64,000 nt of DNA from an uncultured Lachnospiraceae bacterium (GTDB taxonomy: Bacteria; Bacillota; Clostridia; Lachnospirales; Lachnospiraceae): positions 186,001-250,000 of the forward strand of contig CANQPJ010000001.1 in the NCBI GenBank assembly GCA_947625755.1, written 5' to 3'. The notes below the pieces were generated by a model. That model ran no database searches. It was given only the letters and a program-made list of their open reading frames with translations, and was not told the DNA's origin. The translations under genes were made by a program, and so were the position numbers. Positions 8,478 to 17,364 of this stretch are shown here, one piece after another; positions within the stretch are counted from its first letter, which is position 1; each line of letters begins with the position of its first letter.

Positions 8478-8957
8478 TTATTTATGATATGGTTCATGAT
8501 TGATAATCCGATAACTCCGATATATCTGCTCTAACAGAATTACCCGCATCAGCTGATGCGGATAGGTCATCTTTGAAAAACTGAGCTTGAAATCAGCTCT
8601 ATCCGACACGGACGAATGGAGTCCCAATGAACCGCCAATAACAAAAACAATATGGCTGATACCTGAAATCCCCAGTGAATCGATTTTTCGGGACAGTTCT
8701 ACAGAGTCAAGCATCTTGCCCTGAATTTCCAGAGTAATCACATAGGCGTTATCTGATATATGTTTTAAGATTCTCTCTGCCTCCTTTTCTTTAATGCAAT
8801 TTATTTCCGCCTCTGTACTGTTTTCGCTTGTCTTTTCGTCAGCTACCTGAACAATTTCCAATTTACAATATCTGGATAATCTTTTTGCGTACTCTTCAAC
8901 TGCCTGTAGATAAAATTTTTCTTTTATTTTTCCCACTGCTAATACTGTAATCTTCAT
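8478..8957 (-). CDS. rlmH: 23S rRNA (pseudouridine-1915-N3)-methyltransferase RlmH
   Basis: A SPOUT-class methyltransferase of 159 residues, the full usual length. It methylates pseudouridine 1915 in helix 69 of 23S rRNA on assembled ribosomes using S-adenosylmethionine. Visible: N-terminal MKITVLAVGKIKEKFY, the SAM-binding knot FVIGGSLGLHSSV (about 106-118), and the conserved C-terminus MTYPHQLMRVILLEQIYRSYRIINHEPYHK pattern. It stands alone; the genes on both sides have other roles. Confidence 0.97.
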   Translation of the reverse strand: MKITVLAVGKIKEKFYLQAVEEYAKRLSRYCKLEIVQVADEKTSENSTEAEINCIKEKEAERILKHISDNAYVITLEIQGKMLDSVELSRKIDSLGISGISHIVFVIGGSLGLHSSVSDRADFKLSFSKMTYPHQLMRVILLEQIYRSYRIINHEPYHK

Positions 8958-8988
8958 AAATGAAATTATATCATAAAAATCTATTGTC

Positions 8989-9017
8989 TTGTGAAAGATT
9001 ATTTAATGGTATATAAT
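8989..9017 (+). promoter_or_regulatory. SigA-type promoter for the 9052 gene
   Basis: TTGTGA (8989-8994), a 17-base spacer and a perfect TATAAT (9012-9017) lie 35 bases before the start codon. Confidence 0.65.
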
Positions 9018-9051
9018 AAAATCAGTTATTCTTTAGATAAGGAGATTGTTT

Positions 9052-9609
9052 ATGGAAAATAAAAATGAAAATATTACAAATGAACAGCAGTCTGAATCAT
9101 TCAGTGAGAATTTATACGAATATACAAACAATGAAGTACCATCCTTTGTCAGGCTATCGGACAAATATGCCGATATTGTTTCTTCTGCCCTGACAATGCT
9201 GACTGTCGGCATGATAGGAATGTTTCTTTTGATTTTAGTTGTCACAGATATTATTCCTTTGCCCCTCAATTCATCCACTGCGTGGCTTTTTGATTCTGTT
9301 ATGGGTGGAATTTTTATTATATTCATCATATCCGGTATTGTTTCTTTCATGCATGCAAAACAGGTAAAGATTGACGCAGATGAAGAGAATAAATTAATTG
9401 ATGAGCTTCTTGTATGGTCTAAAGAGAACATAACAAAAAATATGTTAGATGAAGGTCTGGACCTCTCCCAACCTGAAGAACTATTATATTTCAATCGTGC
9501 TGATAAGATAAAAGATAAATTGATGCACCGGTTTGAAAACGCGGATGAAGCATTAATTGCGGAATTTACAGAACAGATTTATCAGAACATATATGAAAAC
9601 AATCAATAA
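9052..9609 (+). CDS. Hypothetical protein with two membrane helices
   Basis: A 185-residue protein I do not recognise. An acidic, Asn/Glu-rich N-terminus (about 45 residues) is followed by two hydrophobic segments (ALTMLTVGMIGMFLLILVV and VMGGIFIIFIISGIVSFM) and an acidic, helical C-terminal domain of about 80 residues. The start is the ATG at 9052 with AAGGAGA six bases upstream; a TTG at 9046 is too close to that site. It is a monocistronic gene facing the lar operon, sharing a bidirectional terminator with it. The C-terminal part should lie in the cytoplasm if both ends do. Confidence 0.8.
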   Translation: MENKNENITNEQQSESFSENLYEYTNNEVPSFVRLSDKYADIVSSALTMLTVGMIGMFLLILVVTDIIPLPLNSSTAWLFDSVMGGIFIIFIISGIVSFMHAKQVKIDADEENKLIDELLVWSKENITKNMLDEGLDLSQPEELLYFNRADKIKDKLMHRFENADEALIAEFTEQIYQNIYENNQ

Positions 9610-9616
9610 ATATACA

Positions 9617-9643
9617 AGGCGCCACCTATATCAGATGGCGCCT
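9617..9643. terminator. Bidirectional terminator between the 9052 gene and larC
   Basis: A perfect stem AGGCGCCA / TGGCGCCT (9617-9624 with 9636-9643) sits between two convergent genes. Confidence 0.75.
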
Positions 9644-9645
9644 CA

Positions 9646-10845
9646 TTATAGCTTAAAAATTTCCTGATTTATTTTTTCTCGGACTTCTTCTATGGACATA
9701 TCCTGACTGTCTGCTATTTTGACCAAATCTTCATACTCTATTTTTTGTTTTTCCACTCCATAACCCTTCGATTCTTTAATTCTTACTGTACCATAACTGA
9801 CATCTGCCTCTTTAACATTCCTTTCCAGAGTATATCGGTTACAGATATATTCTCTGATTCCTAATGTAGTTGTATGTTTAAATATCTGTTTTAGAAATTT
9901 TTCTTTATCCTCTTTTTTGCACATACATGTCAACACAAATCCCGGACGATTTTTTTTCATCAATACCGATGTGGTGTAAACGTCCAATGCCCCCTCTTTC
10001 ATTAAAAGTTCTGTTACATACCCTATACTTTCCGGGGTAATATCATCCAGATTGCAGCATAATTCTACAATATCCTCCGTCCGGCTTTCCGTTTCTCCAA
10101 GCATGGCTCTTACACAATTTGCCACCGGAAAATCTTTGCTTCCCATGCCATAACCTATTTTATTTACCTTCATAACCGGCATGGAATCAAAAGATTCCAC
10201 AAAATATTTTAACAGTGCTGCTCCGGTAGGGGTACACAATTCTCCTTCTATGTTTCCACTGTAAATCGGCACATCCTTCAAAATAAATGATGTGGCCGGT
10301 GCAGGAACCGGAAGAATACCATGGGCACATTTTACCTGACCTCTTCCTACATTTACAGGAGATGAAACGATTCTTTGAATATTCAGCTCGTGCAGCAGCA
10401 TACAGACAGCGACAACATCAGCCACTGCATCCATTGTCCCTACTTCATGAAAATGAATGTCTGATACCGGTTTCCCATGAACATGGCTTTCTGCCTCTGC
10501 TATCAATGTATACACTCCAATCGCATCTTTTTTTACGTCTTCGTTTATATCTAAATCTGCAATTAAATGCTCAATATGATGCAGACTGTGATGCTCATGT
10601 GAATGTGGCAGATGATGCAGATGCATCTGGTGGCTTTCTTCCTCTACGCCATCTACAGTTACTCTCATGTGCGTACCGCAAATTCCACATTTTTCGCTTT
10701 TTCCCCGGACTATCTTTACCTTTGGAATGCCCAGATGATTAAACCGCTGAATGAACTCCTGCGGATTCTTATGTAATTCCATTAGAGCTGACATCAACAT
10801 GTCTCCGGCTGCACCCATATTACATTCTAAATATAATGTTTTCAT
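9646..10845 (-). CDS. larC: Nickel-pincer cofactor nickel insertase LarC
   Basis: A 399-residue LarC, which inserts nickel into the pyridinium dithio-mononucleotide using CTP to make the nickel-pincer nucleotide cofactor. The N-terminus MKTLYLECNMGAAGDMLMSAL is the family signature, and a His-rich stretch (about residues 72-93, eleven His) probably holds nickel. In Lactiplantibacillus plantarum LarC needs a programmed frameshift between larC1 and larC2; here it is a single uninterrupted frame. It is the last gene of larE-larB-larC, and the ATG at 10845 follows an A/G-rich region (AGAGGTG upstream). Confidence 0.95.
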   Translation of the reverse strand: MKTLYLECNMGAAGDMLMSALMELHKNPQEFIQRFNHLGIPKVKIVRGKSEKCGICGTHMRVTVDGVEEESHQMHLHHLPHSHEHHSLHHIEHLIADLDINEDVKKDAIGVYTLIAEAESHVHGKPVSDIHFHEVGTMDAVADVVAVCMLLHELNIQRIVSSPVNVGRGQVKCAHGILPVPAPATSFILKDVPIYSGNIEGELCTPTGAALLKYFVESFDSMPVMKVNKIGYGMGSKDFPVANCVRAMLGETESRTEDIVELCCNLDDITPESIGYVTELLMKEGALDVYTTSVLMKKNRPGFVLTCMCKKEDKEKFLKQIFKHTTTLGIREYICNRYTLERNVKEADVSYGTVRIKESKGYGVEKQKIEYEDLVKIADSQDMSIEEVREKINQEIFKL

Positions 10846-10903
10846 TTAACACCTCTAACCATAATAAATTTATAATCCATGCATTTTCAATTCAGATATA
10901 TTT

Positions 10904-11665
10904 CTATGAAATATGATTGATTAAACTTGCCATATATCCGGCGCCAAATCCATTGTCAATATTTACAACACTGACACCACTGGCGCAGGAATTTAACATA
11001 GACAATAGAGCTGATAATCCTTCAAATGCCGCACCATATCCCACACTGGTAGGAACAGCAATGACAGGACATTCTACCAATCCTCCTACTACACTGGCAA
11101 GAGCGCCTTCCATTCCCGCAATGGCAATCACTACTTTTGCCTCCATCAATGTCTGGGCATGTGACAACAGTCTGTGAAGTCCTGCCACACCCACATCATA
11201 AATCCTGACAACCTGATTCCCCAACGCTTCTGCTGTAAGGGCTGCTTCTTCTGCTACAGGCATATCACTGGTTCCGCCGGTTACAACAGCAATTTCCCCC
11301 AGTCCGTCTGCCTCTGGTATTTCACCTGCAATTCCTATTCTACTCAATGGTTCGTACTGAAAAGGTATTCCCCTATCCGTTAGTTTTTCAGACACGAATT
11401 TTGCAGCTTCCTTTTTCATGCGGGTGATTAAAACGTTTTTCTGACCATTTTCCATAAATTTTTCTACAATTTCTTTTATTTGCTTCTGTGTCTTGCCTTC
11501 ACCGTAAATGACCTCGGCTATCCCCTGTCTGATTGCCCTGTGATAATCCGGCTTTGCAAATCCCAAATCTTCAAAAGGCTCTTTTTTTAGTTCCAGCACA
11601 GCCTGTTCAACACTTACATTTCCCGCAGCCACATTTTCCAACAACTTTCTCACGTTCATATTCAC
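10904..11665 (-). CDS. larB: Pyridinium-3,5-biscarboxylate mononucleotide synthase LarB
   Basis: A 253-residue LarB, which carboxylates and hydrolyses nicotinic acid adenine dinucleotide in the first step of nickel-pincer cofactor synthesis. The C-terminal half is related to PurE (AIR carboxylase): VTGGTSDMPVAEEAALTA around residues 129-146 and GMEGALASVVGGL. The GTG at 11665 is preferred because GGAG lies six bases upstream; the next ATG (11659) is too far. It follows larE by 14 bases and precedes larC by 58. Confidence 0.95.
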   Translation of the reverse strand: MNMNVRKLLENVAAGNVSVEQAVLELKKEPFEDLGFAKPDYHRAIRQGIAEVIYGEGKTQKQIKEIVEKFMENGQKNVLITRMKKEAAKFVSEKLTDRGIPFQYEPLSRIGIAGEIPEADGLGEIAVVTGGTSDMPVAEEAALTAEALGNQVVRIYDVGVAGLHRLLSHAQTLMEAKVVIAIAGMEGALASVVGGLVECPVIAVPTSVGYGAAFEGLSALLSMLNSCASGVSVVNIDNGFGAGYMASLINHIS

Positions 11666-11679
11666 ACTTTACTCCACTT

Positions 11680-12501
11680 TTATTTTTCATAATCGTTTAA
11701 CAGCATCTCATTCATACTTCCCATCCGATAGCCCTGCAAATCTAAAGTTACATAGGAAAATCCAATTTCTTTTAATTTTTGATAAACACTATTCTTGTTT
11801 TTTGTGACAAAATCAATAATCTGTTCCGGTAATATTTCAATTCTTGCAATAGTTCCATGAACCCTTACTCTTGATTGCAGATAGCCCAAATCTGTTAATA
11901 TCTGTTCTGCTCTTTCCACCATGGACAATTTTTCAGATGTAATTTTTTCTCCATAGGCAAATCTGGATGCCAGACATGCTTTACTTGGTTTATCCCATGT
12001 GCTTAATCCAAAAGTTTTAGATAATTCCCGGATTTCCTGTTTGGTAAGACCTGCTGTCTGCAGCGGACGAAGAATCTTTAATTCCGTGACTGCCTTCATA
12101 CCGGGTCTGTAATCTGCCATATCATCCATATTTGAACCATCAGCAATATTCGTAATATTATTTTCATGCGCCAGTTGAATCATTTGTGAAAACAGTGCTT
12201 TTTTACAAATATAGCATCTGTTTGGAGGATTATCAGCAAATCCATCAATACACAAAGGATTCATTTCGCAAATCAGATGCCGGATACCCTTCTTTTCACA
12301 AAAATCCTTTGCAGCACTTATTTCAGTTTTTGAAAAAATATCAGACAACAATGTGATTGCAACCGCTTTTTCTCCCAAAACATTATGTGCTGTATAGAGA
12401 AGAAAAGTGGAATCTACTCCACCGGAAAACGCTACTGCCACATTTTCAAGCGATTTTAAATATTCTTTTAACCTTTCCAGCTTTTCCATAGTATTTTTCA
12501 T
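11680..12501 (-). CDS. larE: Pyridinium dithio-mononucleotide synthase LarE (three-cysteine type)
   Basis: A 273-residue PP-loop ATPase (VAFSGGVDST, residues 23-32) that thiolates the LarB product. L. plantarum LarE sacrifices the sulfur of Cys176; here C176 is present in KACLASRF, and there is also a CxxC pair, C96 and C99, in NRCYICKK. Homologues with three such cysteines bind a [4Fe-4S] cluster and can work catalytically. That is family knowledge; the cluster here is inferred. It is the first gene of the lar operon, with GAGGGAA upstream of the ATG. Confidence 0.94.
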   Translation of the reverse strand: MKNTMEKLERLKEYLKSLENVAVAFSGGVDSTFLLYTAHNVLGEKAVAITLLSDIFSKTEISAAKDFCEKKGIRHLICEMNPLCIDGFADNPPNRCYICKKALFSQMIQLAHENNITNIADGSNMDDMADYRPGMKAVTELKILRPLQTAGLTKQEIRELSKTFGLSTWDKPSKACLASRFAYGEKITSEKLSMVERAEQILTDLGYLQSRVRVHGTIARIEILPEQIIDFVTKNKNSVYQKLKEIGFSYVTLDLQGYRMGSMNEMLLNDYEK

Positions 12502-12570
12502 CGTATTTCCCTCATAAATATTTGTTCAGAATAATCTTTTTATATATTAATGCAACATAAGCCATATAAA

Positions 12571-12616
12571 AACCCATATATATTTTAAAACAAAAATTCT
12601 AAAATGTATATGGGTT
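12571..12616 (-). terminator. Terminator after the HAD hydrolase
   Basis: Arms AACCCATATA and TATATGGGTT, extended by AT-pairs, form a long hairpin downstream of the HAD gene on the minus strand. It divides the yebC-HAD unit from the lar operon. Confidence 0.65.
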
Positions 12617-12637
12617 ATCTTTTTATTATTTTATTTC

Positions 12638-13375
12638 TTAATTAATTCTTGGCAAATTAGAAACATATTCTTTAAAAACATTCCAATTTCCCCTTTTTAA
12701 TTTAGATATATCCACTTCAATATCATTGATGACATATCCTTCCAATAAAAATACATCAATTCCTATTTCTTTTGCACACATATCCTCTTTTACATCATTC
12801 CCAACCATTAAGCAGTCTTCCGGATCTTTATCCAGTGTTTTTAAAAGATGTTTGTAATATTTTAAATTGGGTTTTGAAAAGCATGAATTTTCATAGGTTG
12901 TAATCAGGGAAAAATCACTGCTGTAAAGTCCCGCCCAGGATATACGTTCATATGTAGCAATTTCCGGAAAGAGAGGGTTGGTAGCAACAACCATCTGATA
13001 GCCTTTCTCTTTTAATATATTTATACATTCACTAACTGTATCCAACGGATGCGTAATATATCTTGTCACCCCAAAGTCTTCCTGATAAAACCTTGTCATT
13101 TCTTTCTCAAGTTTTCTCTTCGCTTTTCTTTCCATTCTTCCGTTGCCGTTGGTCATATAATTTTCAAAGGCTTTCCAAAAACAATCTTCATTGGTAATCA
13201 TTCCATTGTTTTCTAGCATTGCCTTTTGTCCTATCCATATACCGGCAATAATCTTTTTTGCATCATATCCTACAGACTCTAACCGGTTGCTCAATAGAAA
13301 TATATATGTATCTATGAATTCCTTCATATCCATAGGAAGCAATGTTCCATCTAAATCAAATAATACTGTGTTCAT
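12638..13375 (-). CDS. HAD-superfamily hydrolase
   Basis: A 245-residue haloacid dehalogenase-type phosphatase. Motif I is VLFDLDGTLL (Asp nucleophile at residue 7), motif II VVATN (about 128), motif III a Lys in FSKPNLKYYKH, and motif IV CLMVGNDVKEDM (about 197). The long helical cap between motifs I and II is of the C1 type. The substrate is unknown. It starts 12 bases after the yebC-family stop codon, so the two are one transcript; no metabolic link is obvious. Confidence 0.88.
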   Translation of the reverse strand: MNTVLFDLDGTLLPMDMKEFIDTYIFLLSNRLESVGYDAKKIIAGIWIGQKAMLENNGMITNEDCFWKAFENYMTNGNGRMERKAKRKLEKEMTRFYQEDFGVTRYITHPLDTVSECINILKEKGYQMVVATNPLFPEIATYERISWAGLYSSDFSLITTYENSCFSKPNLKYYKHLLKTLDKDPEDCLMVGNDVKEDMCAKEIGIDVFLLEGYVINDIEVDISKLKRGNWNVFKEYVSNLPRIN

Positions 13376-13387
13376 TAATACTCAGTC

Positions 13388-14116
13388 CTATTCATCCCAA
13401 TTATGATAAACCTGCTGTACATCCTCATCTTCATCTAATCTGTCGATAATAATATTCATCTTTTTCACAGACTCTTCATCCGTTAATTCTACATAGTTTT
13501 GCGGAATCATTGTGATTTCTGCCTGCGCCATCGTTACCCCTGCATTTTCTAATATTTCACGGACAGTGCTGAAATCTGACGGAGCTGTTAGAACTTCAAA
13601 GCTGTCTTCTTCCTCCGAAAAATCCTCGGCACCTGCATCCAACGCAGCCATCATCAGTTCGTCTGCATCCATTTCACATTCTTCTTTATCAATGATAATC
13701 TGTCCTTTTTCATCGAACATGTAAGAAACACATCCCTGTGCTCCGACATTGCCGCCGCCTTTTGTAAAGCAGTTTCTGACATTGGCAGCTGTTCTGTTTC
13801 TATTATCTGTTAATGCATCTACAATAATTGCTGTTCCATTCGGACCATAACCCTCATATCTTACTGTTTCGTAATTAATTGCACTTGCATTTCCTGCCGC
13901 CTTCTTAATTCCTCTTTCAATGGTATCATTTGGCATGTTATTGGCTTTGGCTTTGGCAATAACATCACGAAGTTTGCTATTATTATCCGGATCCGGTCCT
14001 CCCTCTTTTACTGCCACTGCAATTTCTTTTCCGATAATTGTAAAAAGTTTTCCTTTTGCTGCATCGTTCTTTTCTTTCTTATGTTTAATATTAGCAAATT
14101 TTGAATGTCCTGACAT
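13388..14116 (-). CDS. yebC: YebC/PmpR-family regulatory or translation-associated protein
   Basis: A 242-residue YebC-family protein with the standard N-terminus [23 protein letters not shown] and the conserved segments [19 protein letters not shown] and [15 protein letters not shown]. Members were described as transcription factors and more recently as helping ribosomes through proline stretches. An acidic C-terminus ([18 protein letters not shown]) is usual. It has its own promoter at 14160-14188 and is followed by the HAD gene. Confidence 0.95.
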   Translation of the reverse strand: MSGHSKFANIKHKKEKNDAAKGKLFTIIGKEIAVAVKEGGPDPDNNSKLRDVIAKAKANNMPNDTIERGIKKAAGNASAINYETVRYEGYGPNGTAIIVDALTDNRNRTAANVRNCFTKGGGNVGAQGCVSYMFDEKGQIIIDKEECEMDADELMMAALDAGAEDFSEEEDSFEVLTAPSDFSTVREILENAGVTMAQAEITMIPQNYVELTDEESVKKMNIIIDRLDEDEDVQQVYHNWDE

Positions 14117-14159
14117 AGAATATCACTCCTTTGTAATTTCTTCTATTTACGCGACTTTT

Positions 14160-14188
14160 AGTGTATCATTTTATATTTTAATAGTCAA
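14160..14188 (-). promoter_or_regulatory. SigA-type promoter for yebC
   Basis: On the minus strand TTGACT (14183-14188), a 17-base spacer and TACACT (14160-14165) lie about 44 bases before the yebC start. Confidence 0.65.
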
Positions 14189-14199
14189 CTTCACATGCC

Positions 14200-14547
14200 T
14201 TATGTATCCAGTTCTAAGCTTATGCAAAGTGCTTTATCTACATTTTTCAGCATTTCATCATCCAAATGACAAACTTTATCTTTTAAACGTTGTTTGTCTA
14301 TTGTTCGTAATTGTTCCAGCAGAATAACGGAATCTTTAATAATATCACATTTATCTTTATCGATTTTAATATGTGTCGGAAGTTTTGCCTTTGTCATCCG
14401 GCTGGTGATGGCTGCCACGATTACTGTGGGACTATGACGGTTTCCCGTGTCATTCTGAATGATGAGTACAGGTCTTATTCCTCCCTGCTCTGAACCGATT
14501 ACCGGTCTTAAATCAGCATAATATATGTCTCCTCGTCTAATTATCAT
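14200..14547 (-). CDS. mazF: MazF/NdoA-type endoribonuclease toxin, no visible antitoxin
   Basis: A 115-residue PemK/MazF-family protein. It opens with [23 protein letters not shown], and has RPVLIIQND and the conserved VAAITS with the following R/K segment. The family cleaves mRNA at short sites. The ATG at 14547 has GGAGTG upstream; a longer reading to 14589 lacks a good site. In Bacillus the order is alr-ndoAI(antitoxin)-ndoA; here only 69 bases separate alr and mazF, with no room for an antitoxin gene. The protein could still be controlled by an antitoxin encoded elsewhere. Confidence 0.9.
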   Translation of the reverse strand: MIIRRGDIYYADLRPVIGSEQGGIRPVLIIQNDTGNRHSPTVIVAAITSRMTKAKLPTHIKIDKDKCDIIKDSVILLEQLRTIDKQRLKDKVCHLDDEMLKNVDKALCISLELDT

Positions 14548-14616
14548 TTTCACACTCCAATTTGTTTTATAATATCTATAGTATTCCACTTTTTGGAATG
14601 TGTATTCAATAACGGA

Positions 14617-15801
14617 TTAAATATTTATCTGATATGCATCTTCATAGTAATCCTTCGTTCCCACAATTTTTCCATTTTTAATATAAACTCTGGGGATTCT
14701 TTTTCCAAGGTCACACACAAACTCATAATTAAATGTCCCGGCAAGAACTGCCAGATCATCAATTAATATTTCTTCTTTACCATCCCTTCCTGCCAAAGTG
14801 ACTTTGTCTCCTGTCTGTACATCCATTCCCGTTACATCCACCATAAATTGGTCCATACAGACTCGTCCGACAATATTCGCCCTTTTGCCTTTAATCAGAA
14901 CCCAGCCTTTATTGCTGAGGTTTCTAGGATATCCATCTCCATATCCTACAGGAATCGTGGCAATTTTCATGTCTTTTTCTGCCACAAAAGTATGCCCATA
15001 ACTAATTCCTCTGCCTGCCTTAATCTCTTTTACATAGACGACATGCGTATAAATATCCATTGCCTGCTCCAATTTCATAGCATCATGGTCCATTTCCTCT
15101 GATGGGTAAAGTCCATACATGGAAATTCCTGCTCTGGCAAGCGTCATGGATGCCTGCGGCATTTCCATCATAGCAGCACTATTGGCACACTGGTATATAG
15201 GAATATGAACCCCTGCATTTTCTAGTTGATTTATATATGCCTCAAATTCTTTTTGCTGCTTTTGGGCTGATGATTTATCTTTGTAGTCTGCCTTTGCAAA
15301 ATGGGTAAAGATGGATTTTATATTAATATTAGGCATTTTGCTGATACTTACTATTTCATCCGTTGCATCTTTCCCGGGAATATATCCGATTCTGCTCATT
15401 CCCGTATCTATTGCTATGTTAATATCTGCTGGCATATCCAATTCCACAGCCACGTCCGAAAGCCTTTTTGCATCCTCTTTTTTAAAAACAGCCGGAATCA
15501 TTTTGTCCTTTATCACCATTTCATATGTACTATAATCTGTATACCCCAAGATAAAAAGAGGTTTTGTAACTCCGTGTCTTCTAAGATTATGCCCTTCATA
15601 AGCTGTGGCTACTGCAAACCCATAACAAATGTCATCCAAGACCTTCGCGATTGGCACAGCTCCATGTCCATATCCGTCTGTTTTAATCACAGCAATAATT
15701 CCTGTGTCCTGATTCAATTTTTGCTTCATACGCTCAACATTTCTGTGGATTTTATCCAAATCAATAACTGCGTATCCCCGAAAATACTTATCCAATTCCA
15801 T
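14617..15801 (-). CDS. alr: Alanine racemase
   Basis: A PLP enzyme of about 394 residues making D-alanine for peptidoglycan and teichoic acid. Motifs: AVIDLDKIHRNV, the PLP lysine in VIKTDGYGHGA (about residue 39), the catalytic Tyr in ISYGHTF (about 265), and the substrate-binding ARAGISMYGLYP segment. The start is uncertain: ATG at 15801 gives MELDKYFRGYAVID, and a TTG at 15813 would add four residues; neither has a strong ribosome site. It lies between nnr and mazF, as in many Gram-positive chromosomes. Confidence 0.95.
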   Translation of the reverse strand: MELDKYFRGYAVIDLDKIHRNVERMKQKLNQDTGIIAVIKTDGYGHGAVPIAKVLDDICYGFAVATAYEGHNLRRHGVTKPLFILGYTDYSTYEMVIKDKMIPAVFKKEDAKRLSDVAVELDMPADINIAIDTGMSRIGYIPGKDATDEIVSISKMPNINIKSIFTHFAKADYKDKSSAQKQQKEFEAYINQLENAGVHIPIYQCANSAAMMEMPQASMTLARAGISMYGLYPSEEMDHDAMKLEQAMDIYTHVVYVKEIKAGRGISYGHTFVAEKDMKIATIPVGYGDGYPRNLSNKGWVLIKGKRANIVGRVCMDQFMVDVTGMDVQTGDKVTLAGRDGKEEILIDDLAVLAGTFNYEFVCDLGKRIPRVYIKNGKIVGTKDYYEDAYQINI

Positions 15802-15881
15802 TTCTTTTACCAATCTGTTAGTTGCCCTGACTTTCCTTTCAATATATTAATTTAACAGTCTTCACTGCGATTTCAACATAT

Positions 15882-17351
15882 TTACTGCTTCAATGCTTCT
15901 GAAATCTTTTTTATAATATCTCCTGCCATCATACTTTCCTTTGTATATTCTTTGGCAGCCAAATCTCCAGCCAATCCATGTATAAATGGTCCAAGCACTG
16001 CGCTGTTATCTACTCCTGTCTGAAGTCCTAAAAGAGCAGCTATAATACCTGTTAGGACATCTCCGCTGCCGGCTGTAGCCATTCCGCTATTTCCGGTCAG
16101 ATTAATATACGTCCCGTTATGATTTACAATAACAGTCCGTGCATCTTTCAACACGACAGAAACACCATATTTGTAATTTACAATGCCGGCATATTTGATT
16201 AATTCATCGGCAATTTCTTCAACGGAAACTGCCATAAACCTACTCATTTCTCCAAGATGCGGTGTCATAATAACTTTATTATGCAGTTTCTTTTTTATTT
16301 CATTTCTTCTGGAAATGGTATTAATCCCATCCGCATCCAGCACTGTCGGCAGCTTGGCGTCCAAGACTTTTTCTACGATTTTTGCCTGAATATCTCCTGT
16401 TCCCATTCCGGGACCAACTGCAATAACATTACACCAGTTTATACACGCTTCGAGGGATTTCATATCAAAATGGTCTGTATTATAGGTATTCACCATTGCC
16501 TCCGGTATCAATCTTCCAATAATTCCTCTGTTATTTTCATGGGTGAATACTCTCACCATCCCTGCACCGGTCTTGAACGCCGCGAGGGCTGATAATACAG
16601 CGGCTCCCGAAATATCTCTGCTTCCGGCAATAATTAACACCTTGCCATAAGTGCCTTTATTAGAATAATTCTTTCTTTTCGGAACAGTTCCTAAATCCTT
16701 CTTCTCGATATAACTTATCTTATTATCTGAATTTAAGTCTTCTGCAAAACCAATATCAGCTACCGTAACTCTGCCGCAATAATCGGCTCCCGGGTATAAT
16801 ACTGTTCCAACCTTATGGTATCCGAAGGTAACCGTATCGTGCGCTTTCACTGCCACTCCTAAAACCTTTCCTGTATCAGCATCAATACCTGATGGAATAT
16901 CTACAGCGTATTTTTTGGCTCTGGCATTATTTATTTCTTCAATAGTATCCTTATATTTGCCTGAAATCTCTCTGGATAAACCAACGCCAAATATGGCGTC
17001 TACAATAATATCTGCCGGCTGCACTTTAGAAACAATCTGAATCCCAAGGTTTTCGATAATATGATATTGGATTTTAAAATCCTCTGAAGATTTATTTCTG
17101 TCCCCTAAAACACAAATACAGGTGCTATACCCATTCAGGTGTAACATCCTGCATACTGCTAATCCATCAGCGCCATTGTTTCCTACACCGCAAACAACAA
17201 GGACAGATTGACTCTTTGATTCATTTTTCATTATAAGAGAAGCAACACTTAACGCTGCTCTTTCCATTAATACAATGCCCGGAATGCCAATGTTATCAAT
17301 GGTATGTCTGTCTGTATCCTTCATCTGCTTTCCTGTAAGAATATACTTCAT
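15882..17351 (-). CDS. nnr: Bifunctional NAD(P)HX epimerase / ADP-dependent NAD(P)HX dehydratase
   Basis: A fused repair enzyme of about 489 residues. The N-terminal YjeF_N domain (to about residue 215; VVCGVGNNGADGLAV is its hallmark) epimerises R/S hydrated NAD(P)H. The C-terminal ribokinase-like domain (IIAGSRDISGAAVLS, and GNSGMATAGSGDVLTG near the end) dehydrates it with ADP or ATP. The start at 17351 (MKYILTGKQMK) is set by AAGGAGGCGC; a longer frame to 17375 would overlap rex. It lies 13 bases after rex, so the NADH sensor and an NADH-repair enzyme share a transcript. Confidence 0.96.
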   Translation of the reverse strand: MKYILTGKQMKDTDRHTIDNIGIPGIVLMERAALSVASLIMKNESKSQSVLVVCGVGNNGADGLAVCRMLHLNGYSTCICVLGDRNKSSEDFKIQYHIIENLGIQIVSKVQPADIIVDAIFGVGLSREISGKYKDTIEEINNARAKKYAVDIPSGIDADTGKVLGVAVKAHDTVTFGYHKVGTVLYPGADYCGRVTVADIGFAEDLNSDNKISYIEKKDLGTVPKRKNYSNKGTYGKVLIIAGSRDISGAAVLSALAAFKTGAGMVRVFTHENNRGIIGRLIPEAMVNTYNTDHFDMKSLEACINWCNVIAVGPGMGTGDIQAKIVEKVLDAKLPTVLDADGINTISRRNEIKKKLHNKVIMTPHLGEMSRFMAVSVEEIADELIKYAGIVNYKYGVSVVLKDARTVIVNHNGTYINLTGNSGMATAGSGDVLTGIIAALLGLQTGVDNSAVLGPFIHGLAGDLAAKEYTKESMMAGDIIKKISEALKQ

Positions 17352-17364
17352 TAGCGCCTCCTTA

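Noticed and set aside
15301..15855. A 184-codon plus-strand frame opposite alr
   Set aside because: It is antisense to a well-supported racemase, its translation looks non-protein-like (many Cys, His, Ile, Phe), and no ribosome site or promoter precedes it.
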